From Branchiostoma floridae (Eukaryota > Chordata > Leptocardii > Amphioxiformes > Branchiostomatidae), in the NCBI RefSeq assembly GCF_000003815.2, contig NC_049981.1, positions 26,363,670 through 26,427,669 of the forward strand: 64,000 nt of DNA, written 5' to 3'. The notes under the pieces are model-generated. The model made no database searches. It saw only the letters and a program-made list of their open reading frames with translations, and was not told where the DNA came from. Position numbers and translations under genes: made by a program. Below are positions 53,400-64,000 of the stretch, piece after piece (positions within the stretch are counted from its first letter, which is position 1; each line of letters begins with the position of its first letter).

Positions 53400-54631
53400 A
53401 AGAGAACATCAAAATGTGATGTTTCTTTTATTGGCTCAGTTTGATAAGACACAAAGTTGGACTCAGTATAACTCAGTCTTTCATACATTTTAGCCTTGGA
53501 TGAGTGTAAATGGAAACTACTTACATTATACAATGTATGTATGAACACTTCTCCAAAACAGTAAAAATCGTCATTCAACAAGGGATCTGAATGTCATGTA
53601 GCTATGCATTTAACGTTAACTGTTGACAGTGGATGTACGGAGTGCGTAGAACTGTGCTTCTAGAGTGATGTGTTTAGAACAGATTTACTGCTGAACATTC
53701 TATTTTTGAGATGATATATGTAATTGACTTCTCAAGGGAGTTCAAGGGAGAGGTTCCTCAGAGAGAGCGACAATGCCCTGCCATGATTGATTGTAGGCTA
53801 TTTGTTTGGATCTATTGATTTACTTCAGTGCATATGTTTGACATATCTTGTGATGAGGTTAGGTACATGTACAGGTTGGCCAGCTGAGACCTGAAGATGA
53901 TGGAGCATATATGGGACATATCCACACAAACATCGAGGTACCAATTTTTATTTAATGTTCCTCACCAGTAAAAACCACACACACACAGGCACGCATGAGA
54001 AGTACATAATATATAGTCAACCACTGGACTAGACCACTTGAATATAGCATTGAAGCGAACATACAGTGTAAAAAAAAAAGGCATTGATAGTGTAATAATG
54101 TTCTACTTTTCAGCTGAAGTGAAATCTTAATTGAAATGACTAATTTGAATAGGAAGAAATGTGATTTGACAAAAATTGTAATGCTTGTTTATAACAAGAT
54201 TGCTCTGCGTGTTTTGTTTAACATGTACATGAATGTGTGAGGACAACTTTGTATCTTCTGAGTAATGGCACAACATTAAACACCAGCTTGCTATCATCAG
54301 TAGTTCTTTGTCATTACATAACACACAAAAATATTCATGGAAAGTAGATGAAATATTATATGACTATATTTCTTACTGCTTAACATAGATAGTTTGCCAG
54401 ACAGTATCAGTTAAGCCCACTCACATACTTTATTTTTCCCACACCCTTACATAAACAAACCCCACCAAAAATAATTATGGTACTCATTGTTTGCCCTAAC
54501 AATATTTCTCACCTGTGTCATTCTTTGCTTGTTTTTCTTCCTTGCATCAAATATAGGCAGAAGCAATAATTTAGAAAAAAAATATCAAAAAGTTTCACTA
54601 TACATTCTTTTTTTTTTAATAAGTTTTATGC
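53400..54631. other. Convergent spacer between HADH and FUT10
   Basis: Non-coding. It contains 3' UTR of FUT10 on the minus strand; ATTAAA at 54615-54620 and AATAAA at 54429-54434 are candidate FUT10 polyadenylation signals. A short (AC)n tract lies near 53978. No gene seen. Confidence 0.55.
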
Positions 54632-57572
54632 CTATCTTTCTTCTAAAACCCACTCATGTCTGTTACCCCCATGTTGTCTTTGTAGTTTATCTAAGTGTGA
54701 TAAATATTCTGCTTCTGTCATATTTCTGCCTGACAGAACATAATGATGTAAAGTTTTGGCACCAAACCCTGCTCTGTCATACATCTGTTGCCACATGTCC
54801 AGTTTTCCGTGATCATGATTTTCAAGGTCATGTAGAAGTTTTGGTCTTGGACAGCCATAGTGGTTCTTGGTAGCCACATGCCTGACACGGAGATTCTCCA
54901 TGTCTCTGTGAATTCTATTACACATAAAACATTCAAACCCATCAATGAAGCCTATTCTTGTGTAGTCATTTACACCCCATTCTCTCATCTTCATATGCCT
55001 AATGAGTTTCTCGTTTTTGACGTTGGCAAATTTGTGGTCTAAGTATTTCTCATATTCGACGTCATCATTGTTGAGTTTGTTTAAGAACTCTGCTAGTTCT
55101 TTTGGACCTGAGAAGTCACTGACAAGTATTGCAGACTTGTTACTTGGCAGCCACTCTCTAATGCTTGGGGATCCAAAATAGATGGGCACTGAACCAAGGT
55201 GCAGTGGACGCCACAGTTTCTCTGTGATATAGTCCTCACAAACAGCATTTTCAAAGGCAAGAGTGAACTTGTACTGAGCCATGATTTTGTAGAAATCAGA
55301 ATCTTCCATTGTTAGTGGGTCCTGTAGCTTTTTAGGTAAGTCTTTGTTATGAAGACACTGTCCATAAGCATCCACATCTATGTACTGCATAAGCTCCTTA
55401 ACATAGTGGTCTCTGTCAGAAGGTGGGTCACAGTCAGCATGAACATAAACAAGAGGAGATAGAGCGAGAGAATTTTTCGACTTTGTTGGCACAAAATATT
55501 TCTTGTCAGTCAAGTCTTCCAGTTTGCCCAAGTACTGTGTTGTGAGCGGATAGTCTGAGTGTCTCCGGAAGGTGGCGGTGTGGTTGAAGAGATTCAGAAC
55601 TGGCTGGTGACTGAGAAGGTAGTTGTTTTTTGGCGACTCCTCATGGAACAGCGCCCATTCGTGGTGTGCCTTCCTGGGGAGGGGGAGGTCTTTAGGACTG
55701 AAGTCCGTTCCATAAAACACAAAAACCTGCAAGAAAATACCAAAACTTAAACAAAACATAAAAATGGATTTAATTTTGCCACAAGATGATTACCAATTAA
55801 ACATAGTGCATTGAGTGGTCCTTGAGACCAAATTTGAAAGTGTATACTTTGTGTGTTGTGTATAAGCAAATGTCTTTCATGAGAAGATCTGAACAAGACC
55901 TTGACCTCGGTTTCATATACCAAGTTCTGTTTGAAAAAAAATCTATAAACCTCTAGTAATATCACTGTACATGTAGGTTTTTTAAGTTTCCACATGACAC
56001 ACTGAGATGTTAGGAGGTACCAGTATTTATTAATAAGTCCTTGGAGATTCATAAGGCCTTGATATCTGAAGTAGCTGAGCTACACTGTACTCACCTGTGT
56101 TTTGGGGTGATCCTTGAAGTGCCTGTCCACCGTAAAGAAGCACCTTCCCAGGTCGCACTGCTTCACTTTACCTCGCTCTCCTGTCAACGGTGTCCACCAA
56201 AGGATGATGGGAACTTTGATGTCCATTTCTGACACGGAGATGTTGTCCCTGTCATGTTCATCAAAGTCATCTGAAACATTAACACCATGATTTGTTTTCA
56301 CTCCAATATCTCTTTTTATTAAAAATTGAAATAGTGACTTCCAACTGTCAGTTTCAGCAAATGTTAGTTCATACTCAGACAGACACATATGTACTTTTGA
56401 TAAGTGTTATACTTGTAGCAATTTGTAGCCACCAACAGGCCTTCCTACGGCCGCGGGTTTATGGATTGTAGAGTTTGGCAAAAAAAGGGAAAATTGGTCA
56501 GAAAAGTCAGTCTGACGGATTAGGTTATACCCGGCTTAGGTCAAAAGTATAATAGCAGATATAGTTGAAGTACTAGTATAACAGCAGGCATAGTATTTAG
56601 CAGGTCTAGTAAACACTACCAGCTTTGCAGTCATGCAGCATGACAGCAGCCGGTTATATTACATTTCACACTAAACCTCTTTTGGTTTGTGGGTCTCAAA
56701 GAAACATGGCAATTTGGGGACCCCTTTAAGCAGTGTTTTCAGGTACTACAGCATTAATGTCAGTGATCTGAATTTGGGACACATTGCTGGTTGAGCATGA
56801 TGACAAACTGTGTATAGCAACATGATAATTCTATACAGAGGAATGTATCCCAGGTACTAACCAACGAGAAGTCTTCCTCCGTAGTCCACACTTTCCTCCA
56901 GCCAGAGTCCACCCCCCAGGAGGTCCCACTTCTCCTCTTCACGGTGTAATCTGGCAAGAATCTGGCAGGAGGAATATCACGTTAAATATCATCCGATTGG
57001 AACACCGCAATATTCCGGACACGTGTGATGTTTATAATCAATTCCAAACATCCAGATAGAACTTTTAGAAAGTAAAAGGTTTGTGAAATGAATCAAGCAA
57101 CAGACTCACTTCTCCTAAGCCACCTGCCAACCCTCCGGCCTCCCAGGCATAACAGTGATCCAATAGCCACCTGACAACTTCTGATGACAGTTTACACTAA
57201 TAGCTACACACTTGTCTTGAAATTCTCAGCGACTCATTCTCGTGCAGTGAATGATGTAGTGAATGCTATCTAAGACGTCTGATTCTTTTCAAAATATATT
57301 CAATTGCTTGAATTGTTTTGTATCACGAGTAAGTTATATTCTTTGTAGACAGCTTACTAATCTAAAAGCTTTGTATTGTTACCAAAATATGATGATACAA
57401 AATGTGTAAAAAGCGAGCCAGTGTCTCGTTTTGGGGACCAGTGACGAGGAAGGGGTGAATACAGGAATGGTGAACAGAAATTCGAGGTATTACTCACCTG
57501 ACAACAAATGATGAAGAAGAACACAACAATCATGAAAAACACAACCCGGAAGTACCGCCCCAAAGCCGCCAT
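54632..57572 (-). CDS. FUT10: GT10 fucosyltransferase, FUT10 (POFUT3) orthologue
   Basis: Four coding exons: 57498-57572, 56862-56961, 56095-56270 and 54632-55726. They splice in phase to 481 aa, close to the human length as I recall it. Topology is type II: MAALGRYFR is cytosolic, then a hydrophobic segment at 10-24. The region around residues 75-117 has IILWWTPLTGE and RCFFTVDRHF, the N-terminal half of the GT10 fold. From 118 come FYGTDFSPKDLPLPRKAHHE and FHEESPKNNY. The GDP-fucose-binding motif is FENAVCEDYITEKLWRP near 275-291, followed by GSPSIREWLPSNKSAILV. FUT10 and FUT11 belong to the divergent alpha-1,3 family now assigned to ER protein O-fucosylation of EMI domains; the sequence fits FUT10 better than FUT11 (LPLTTQYL-type and CDPPSDRD blocks). 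The exon 2 acceptor at 56962 was chosen because the other AG 11 nt inside gives a stop. The first exon borders an assembly gap. Confidence 0.93.
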
Positions 57573-57576
57573 CTTG
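57565..57576 (-). promoter_or_regulatory. YY1-type motif over the FUT10 start codon
   Basis: CAAGATGGCGGC on the minus strand includes the initiator ATG. YY1 sites near the start of translation in TATA-less genes are known; binding here is inferred. Confidence 0.5.
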
Positions 57577-57653
57577 TATTGAGAAAGGTTAGTGCAGCGA
57601 CACCGTGCGGTTAAACTGCAATATGCACCATTAGTCAGATCCCGGCCGTGGAC

Positions 57654-57753
57654 NNNNNNNNNNNNNNNNNNNNNNNNNNNNNNNNNNNNNNNNNNNNNNN
57701 NNNNNNNNNNNNNNNNNNNNNNNNNNNNNNNNNNNNNNNNNNNNNNNNNNNNN
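57654..57753. other. Assembly gap, 100 N
   Basis: Exactly 100 unknown bases 81 bp upstream of the FUT10 start codon, so part of its promoter or 5' UTR is missing. True length is unknown. Confidence 1.
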
Positions 57754-59895
57754 GCAAGACCTCGTTTATGCAAATTTCAATCTCAATCTTATTTCTTCAG
57801 CATAAAGCCATCCAGGGTCTACTTTATTTAGCCATGCAAAAAAACTGGGTCAATAAAAACTCACCCTTCTAAACCAAACTTTCTTCAGATTGGGCCAAAT
57901 TTTCAAGGAAAGATGGGTTTTTATGGATTCTAAGTGCAATGTAATCGTAATAAAGTGCACTTTGATCCTGCCTCCAATGCTCAACACAACGTTTGCCCTC
58001 CACCCCTACTTGCGCCCTTTAAATTTCTCACACCCTTACTTGCACCCTATAGGCCTTGTTCGCACACCTGATTGCTTGCACCCTTGCTTGCACCCTTGAC
58101 AAATTGAACTGCACCCTAACTTTCACACCTTGTTGTGCGGTTGCTTTTCGTTAGGTCGAAAATCAACTACTCCAATAGTTAGACGTCTAATACTGTGACA
58201 ACAAATATAACCGCTGTTTCTTGGACGCCTGCTTTTATTTTACACTTTAGAACAATTTTAAGTAAAGGGACTATCAACCAGCTACGTTCCTTTTAATGAA
58301 CCACATCAACGTAACAGTTTGCTGCTTTTACAATCATCCCATTGCAACTGCCAAGATGTCGATAAGCTATTATACACACTACTGCTTATCCACAACCAAT
58401 AGCAAACGTACACAGGCATGTCGTAAACGTACCTAAACACTTACAAGATATGTGTTTACCATCGCTGCATGTATCTAAATTTATTTTACAAATATCTGAA
58501 ATTCGTTTCTATACGGGCTTTTCAAAATAAGGCGCTTAGTACAATTTCATATCCTGTATTTCGTAAATTACAAGACGATATAAAAGACTCAGCCTACAAT
58601 GATCACGCTCAGTTATTTAACCAAGTGATTGCACCACGCATTACCTGCTAGCTGTACAGTTGCAGTGTTGGCGGTGTCTTGAACGACATCATAAAAGGTA
58701 GAAGAAGTAGAGCTGTACTGCAGCAATATACGATCCGATTGTGGCACCACAAAATCACAATTATCACACGTGCAGCAATGATTGAACTTCGTGTCGAGTT
58801 ACATTTCCAACATCCAAGAATTTGACCAGCCATAATGTTTGTCCTGAAACATCTCATCACCGAGTTCCTAAAACACAGAGCACACCCATCCTAGTACAAT
58901 GTAGTTCTATGCAGAAACACGTGATATGTCATCACATACATCCTAATCTATAGACATTTACGGTGATTTTAATTAATGAGGTATGAGATCGCGATGCTCT
59001 GGCTCTGGCGATAAGTATCTTCCTATCGCTGTTTTTTCTCGATCAGTCAACACGTGTGAATGTCATTATACCCGTGAATCTAGGACAGTTGTATATACTC
59101 ATTTCCATACAATACATTTCCATGTCTATGACACCCTATTACACAATTCTCAGTTAGAAACGGTCAATAGCTATAATTTTGTTTAAATCAACGTCAATAG
59201 AATATTAGAAAAGAAATTGATTGAAGTGATTGACAAATGCGTAGGTCACATTTGAAAACTACATACTTTGTTACATAAAACAAATTGATATACGGAAAAG
59301 ACAAATTTGAAAGAATCTACAGAATTTTAAAAGAATCCAGCCCATGTTGCTAATGTGAGTTCTTGTCGATATCGAAAAAAAGGAATGAAATGTACAAACT
59401 ACATTCTTGAGAGCCGTACAAATAGGCTAGGCTCCATGTATGCGGAAATCTAGAGACATACGATTGAACTCTCTGTCTTTTTATAAATACTACAGTTTCC
59501 TTAAGTCTACGCTCAGATTGATATCACAACACTCATGACCATGTACATTTCCATATCTACAGCAGGTATTTTTGTCCTACTGACAACTGTCATACATACT
59601 AGTTCATGGCTCTCGGTACGCATGTGCAGCAACACGTATTATGGGTCATATGTCAAAGTTGAATGCCCTATATTGTAAACAGTTCTTGTTTTGTACATGT
59701 CCAGACTCCGTCGTTCGATTTGCGTAACGTAGGACGTGAATTATTCATGTCACAGGGGCCCTCAGGCTTTGACATTAACCTTACCAAAAATTCTATCGCT
59801 GCGCATGCGTTCTTAGAACCGTGATCCTTCTTACATCGTCAGGAAAATATTCACTCGAATGATCCTGAATGGTACAATGCTTAACTCTTTTTTTA
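57754..59895. other. Intergenic spacer between FUT10 and the NLR-like gene
   Basis: No coding exon supported. Segment 57965-58130 is a degenerate repetition of 'cttgcaccct'-like units on the plus strand. The rest is AT-rich. Confidence 0.55.
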
Positions 59896-59897
59896 TT
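59892..59897 (-). terminator. Polyadenylation hexamer overlapping the NLR stop codon
   Basis: The minus strand reads GCG TAATAAAAAAAG: AATAAA begins inside the TAA stop. If used, the 3' UTR would be only a few tens of bases. Confidence 0.3.
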
Positions 59898-62800
59898 ACG
59901 CTTTGTACCAAACCTCGAAATGGTTCCATCCAATGGAGGCCAGTTTGGGACAGGTCTGGAACTTTAACGTGTCCAGAGCAGCCGTGATGACGTCACCCTG
60001 GGCCATCATGTCCGCACGGGTTACCTCATCAAACCACTCCTCAAATGCAATCTGGTAGATATAAAGAAAAAACATGTTTTAGGACCTGGATTAGGAATGA
60101 AGAATCCATTGTTCATTATGATAGTTATTCAAACTAAGACTTTCTTTGCATTATGAGTATAAATTAGTTCCTCACCTGCAGCATTTTCGCTCCCTTGGTG
60201 CTTGTCGGGACGTACTGGTCACTCGCAATGAGAGTCATCCGTTTGACGCCAGGTTTGTGAGAGGGTGACTGACAGGAGTGGGGGAATCTGGACAGCAGTC
60301 CGACAGCCTTAATGGGTCCCTTTTGTAACAGTTTCCCTGCATTAGCATAAACCTGAGAGGCCGCCACCTCACTGAAGAGCACCACGAATTCCATAGACTT
60401 GGACCGGTTCAACGCGGATATGACGTCACAAAGGTCCTGATCCGGAAATTTGGAGACGTCGAGAATCAAGTACTTGATGGCAGTCGTGCGCAGAATCGTA
60501 GGAACAACGAGGGAGGCTGATCCATAGCTCAACAGGAGTTTGTTAACCGTGCCCCTTTGTTTGAAGATGGTTTCCAGCGAAGACGAGAGAAGGCTTGAGC
60601 AAAGCGGGTCTTTCTCAGACTCGCTGATGTTAAGACTCAAGGCAGCGAGATTCTTGTGTTTCCCAACATCGACTGAAATGAGATGCAAGAAAAGGGCGGC
60701 GGAAGTATTCCCGGTGAGAGAGAGGGACGACAGAAAGGCGCCCAACTTGAGAGTACGAAGGTCATCTTCGGAGAAACTCGGCGGGCGGTCGTGCTTCTGA
60801 CGAGAGGAGCCGAACATGCTAAGCCGGACTTTCCTGAGACTGTCACTGGACAGGATCCTCGACACTGCCATGTTGATCTCGTGGACGGGCATGGACTTGC
60901 ACCGGAGAGGAATATCCAGGTCTATGCTGGAGACGGAATGGTTGGCGTGTAGAACAGTCGACATTGATTGCAAATCGCAGGCCACAGGGAAAAGTGGAAG
61001 GTCGATGTGCTGTAAGGTCTTGCAGACGGCAATGGTGCGGAGTAACTGCCTGAAGCCGGGGACGTCGCTAGCGGCGGTCCACCTNNNNNNNNNNNNNNNN
61101 NNNNNNNNNNNNNNNNNNNNNNNNNNNNNNNNNNNNNNNNNNNNNNNNNNNNNNNNNNNNNNNNNNNNNNNNNNNNNNNNNNNNNNNNTCTTCAGCTTTG
61201 TGGTCACATCGAAGGACCCGTCGTCAACAAAGGAGGGTAGAACAATCTCCACCAGTTCACTGTGAGGAGCACACTCGTACAAACAAGATAGACATAAGTT
61301 GTTCGCCAGCTCACTTTTGTCCCTAACTTCTGTCCATGTCTCGAAGAAGTAATGAGCGCGATCCTTCAAGAGCCCTGCCAGGAATATGCACACCATGTAC
61401 ATGTCAGGGTTCGGAATGACCTTCGCGAATTGTTCGACGGTAAAGCCTTGCTCCGACTCGGCAAGGTAGTATGCGGTGAGATACTCTTGGATCGTCTTGT
61501 GAAGGAAGCGCCACGGACGCTGAGACAGACGCCTTGCCCAAGTGTCCTGAGCGAGAAGTCCTACGTGAATAAGGTTTGGAATGTCCTCCAACTCTGGTTC
61601 CTGAAACACCATACGGTTTTCTTCGAGCCCCTTGAAGGCGACCTGGCCTAGGGTGACGAGGACGTTACGAACATCAGCGAGAACAAGTTCGGCCTCCGAG
61701 CAGGGCTGTCCGATCCGTTCGAAGTAGCGGCGCACCAAACATTCTATGAGTGTGGAGTACAGCTGTGTTAGTGTGGCGGGGAGGGCACCCTGGTTATCCT
61801 CCCAGAGGGCGCACAGAAAAACCGCATTCAGCGGGTTCAACGCGATCCCTGAGAGAGGAGTATTCGATCGGATTCGCTGGAGAAGACCGTCTGCGGAGGC
61901 CCTGTCTTCCCTGCGGAGGTAATGACAAATATATCCATGAAGGGTTTCATCAGCTTGAATGCATAACAAAGTTCTTTTTTTATATAAATAACCACATTTT
62001 TAAGAGATTATGGTCATTAAAACGTCGGTTCTGTGAAACATGTAGTTGTGAATGAAGACCCGGGTTACCCAATACCAAATATGGTTTACTAAAATGCTAG
62101 AGTAATAAAGTCATGGTTGTGCTATTGGTGCATAATCAAATATGACATGTGTCCCATTTAAGTGGTTATGATGGCAACATATGCAATAGACAATAAAGAA
62201 TAAGTGCTAAGTTATCCTCTCTCTCTCTCTCTCTCTTACTCTCATCCTCTAAAGACATTTGCATAAATAACGGAAATGTTAGTATTGCAGTTGCTATACC
62301 TAAAGTATCGTTTGATGAATTTTGACAGGCTCTCTGCGGTGTGCCCCTCTAAGATGTAGGCCTTGTCACAGCTCCTCAGCAGGGGGCAGTTGCTCTCCGG
62401 CCGAGTCGTGATCAAGGAGAAGGCACGGCGGAGTGGAGACTTGCTGAACGATTCCGCCATCTTGGCCTTGTGAGGAGACCTTACCTCATCCAGCCCGTCC
62501 ATGATGACTAGGATCTGCTCGGGGTTGGATGAGACAAAGTCCCAAATCGCCTCCACCTCGTCACTTCCTGATTCATCTGCTGCGATGATCTTGACGATCA
62601 CATCTTTCATGGAAGGAAAGCTGATTTTATTCATCTCAACAAGAAACACCAACTTGAACTTCTTCAGTGAGTGGATAGTGCCCTGCGCCCAGTCGTAGGC
62701 GATTTTGTGACAGAGCATGGTTTTACCGATGCCAGCAGGCCCTTCTACGAGAACGCAGGAAGGCCCGTCATCAAAAAGCCACTCTTCCTGAAAGCTGTAG

Positions 62801-64000
62801 GACTTCTCCATGCAGTCTGCTGATACGCTTCGCCGCTTCCCTTCCACGATAGCCAAGTTTGTATAAACCTGCAGAGAAAACGCATATAGCAAAACAATAT
62901 TGTACCGCAAAAGTAAAGTAAAAGTTAAAAACTCTATCTAGCCAACTAAACCTTCGAATTCGATGCATCAATATGACATACGCGGACAGGAGTCAAGGTC
63001 AGAGCAGTATAATTATTAGTGTAGAGTTATTTTGTCTTGGATGAGATTAATGCAAATCATCTTTGAGAACAAATAAACAATTAAAATTCATTCAACATGA
63101 CCTATATCAGTTATGATGATGATGATGGTGACAAGACAAGCACCATGCGATTCACAAACCTCATCCAGATGAAGACGAAAAGCCGGGTTCCAGGGGATGG
63201 GCTGAATCCACCCGTACTCACACAGGTATCTTTTCTTCAGGTTCTCTCGACATTTTGCTATGGTGTCCTCCAGTAAAACAACGCCACCTGTGGAGATGAA
63301 CTTTGCTCAACGGGTTATCAACAACAATAAAACCACCATGTCACACATATCCTTGTTATAGCAAGCAGGTTCTGTCTAGCATGTATAGAACCTCAGGTGG
63401 TTATAGATATTTCTGACTTTTTTTTGCAACGCAAGTATATCGTATAGTCTTGTTGTGATCAGACCTAGAATCAAAGAATTGAAGTTGATGATATCCTGTG
63501 TTACTTTCTACCTCCGCGAGTTTTACATCAGGTATTATTTTAAGGTGTCTTTTTGTCCGTTTCATGTCTTTCCTTGTCTTACCTTGCTCAGCTATGTATA
63601 TTTCAAGACATTACGGATGGGTTGTGATGACGTTAGGTATTTTGTAGGCCTTGGGAAGACAAAGATTAATTGTGATTTTTGTATTGATTGAAAAGAGGAA
63701 TGAATGAATAGTTTAAGCATTGTATCCTCAACATTAATTGCGTCATTTCTAATTCCTTTTCTAAATATAAATGTTGACCATTCTTTGAAGAAAAAAATAT
63801 CAAACTACAGGCAATACGTAATTTAATAGTTATTTAAAAAATCTACTGTCGAGTACACAAGCAAACAACGACAGGACAACATATCAATTAAGACAATGTC
63901 TAGTTTAACCACAGTGTGATTAAAAAACACGTTACCGAGGCAGCCGTCTACATCCGTCGGTGCCCTCAACAGCATGTCGGCTAGATGTGGGTACCCGAAA
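59896..64000 (-). CDS. NACHT-domain NLR-like receptor, 3' part
   Basis: Five visible exons on the minus strand: 63936-64000 (continues off the edge), 63160-63287, 62300-62868, 60176-61910 and 59896-60051. All borders are GT/AG and phases agree. Exon 2 encodes a linker (CRENLKKRYLCEYGWIQPIPW) typical between an N-terminal death-fold domain and NACHT in invertebrate NLRs. Exon 3 is the NTPase: Walker A GPAGIGKT (62719-62742), Walker B ILVIMDGLDEV, and LITTRPE. Exon 4 holds the winged-helix part (NPLNAVFLCALWEDNQG, RPWRFLHKTIQEYLTAYYLA), then a 104-N gap, then a leucine-rich segment whose LRR periodicity I cannot confirm. The last exon ends EVWYKA. NLRs sense danger in the cytosol and oligomerise through NACHT. 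The N-terminal effector domain is outside the window, so the subtype is unknown. Confidence 0.87.
61085..61188. other. Assembly gap, 104 N, in NLR-like exon 4
   Basis: The gap interrupts the coding exon between the winged-helix region and the leucine-rich region. The reading frame is open on both sides in the same register, but the real number of missing bases is unknown. Confidence 1.
62217..62236. repeat. (CT)n microsatellite
   Basis: About 20 bp of CT in the intron between the NACHT exon and the next NLR exon. Confidence 0.9.

Noticed and set aside
54487-54873. 128-codon plus-strand frame with hydrophobic start
   Set aside because: It overlaps the FUT10 last exon and 3' UTR antisense and resembles nothing; the FUT10 match on the other strand is decisive.
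57357-57872. Open frames spanning the N gap
   Set aside because: They run through unknown bases; only the 25-codon FUT10 first exon is supported there.
60540-61265. Plus-strand open frames across the NLR-like exon
   Set aside because: They are antisense to a clear coding exon, and one crosses the gap.

Overview
The window looks like draft genomic DNA from an invertebrate chordate, most likely a lancelet (Branchiostoma). The genes are vertebrate-like, split by many short introns, AT-rich, full of decayed CR1/L2-type retroelements, tRNA-derived SINEs, MITEs and microsatellites, and include an NLR-type NACHT receptor, a family greatly expanded in lancelets. The species assignment is inference. 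Two runs of N (57654-57753 and 61085-61188) are assembly gaps.

Positions 1 to about 37.6 kb are gene-poor. They hold retroelement 3' ends, three tRNA-derived or SINE-like pieces across the window, a TA-flanked MITE, a roughly 242-bp three-copy tandem repeat, long (TG)n and poly-G tracts, and strong palindromes. The only gene-like structure I could assemble here is a small three-exon coding model of 93 codons at 25667-27209, of unknown family, with a TATA box inside it that could drive a shorter form.

Positions 37.6 to 64 kb are gene-dense. In order: a CD225/dispanin two-pass membrane protein gene (+, 4 exons, 164 aa); GTF2H5, the 71-aa TFIIH subunit TTDA/p8 (-, 2 exons), whose single intron is mostly filled by a 5'-truncated, frameshifted CR1-like LINE in the same orientation; HADH, the mitochondrial 3-hydroxyacyl-CoA dehydrogenase (+, 8 exons, 306 aa); FUT10, a GT10 fucosyltransferase (-, 4 exons, 481 aa); and the 3' five exons of a NACHT-domain receptor gene (-) running off the right edge. 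GTF2H5 and HADH are head-to-head across a 422-bp shared promoter with a CRE-like half site and a YY1-type motif. The CD225 gene and GTF2H5 converge tail-to-tail, as do HADH and FUT10. The genes are not an operon or pathway.

The most notable points are: the complete GTF2H5 reconstructed across the LINE-filled intron; a decayed tandem duplicate of HADH exon 7 just upstream of the real exon; structurally defined MITEs with terminal inverted repeats and target duplications (20229-20490, 40831-41003, 51582-51904); the unassigned 93-aa gene model; and the three-copy tandem repeat at 34.9-35.6 kb.
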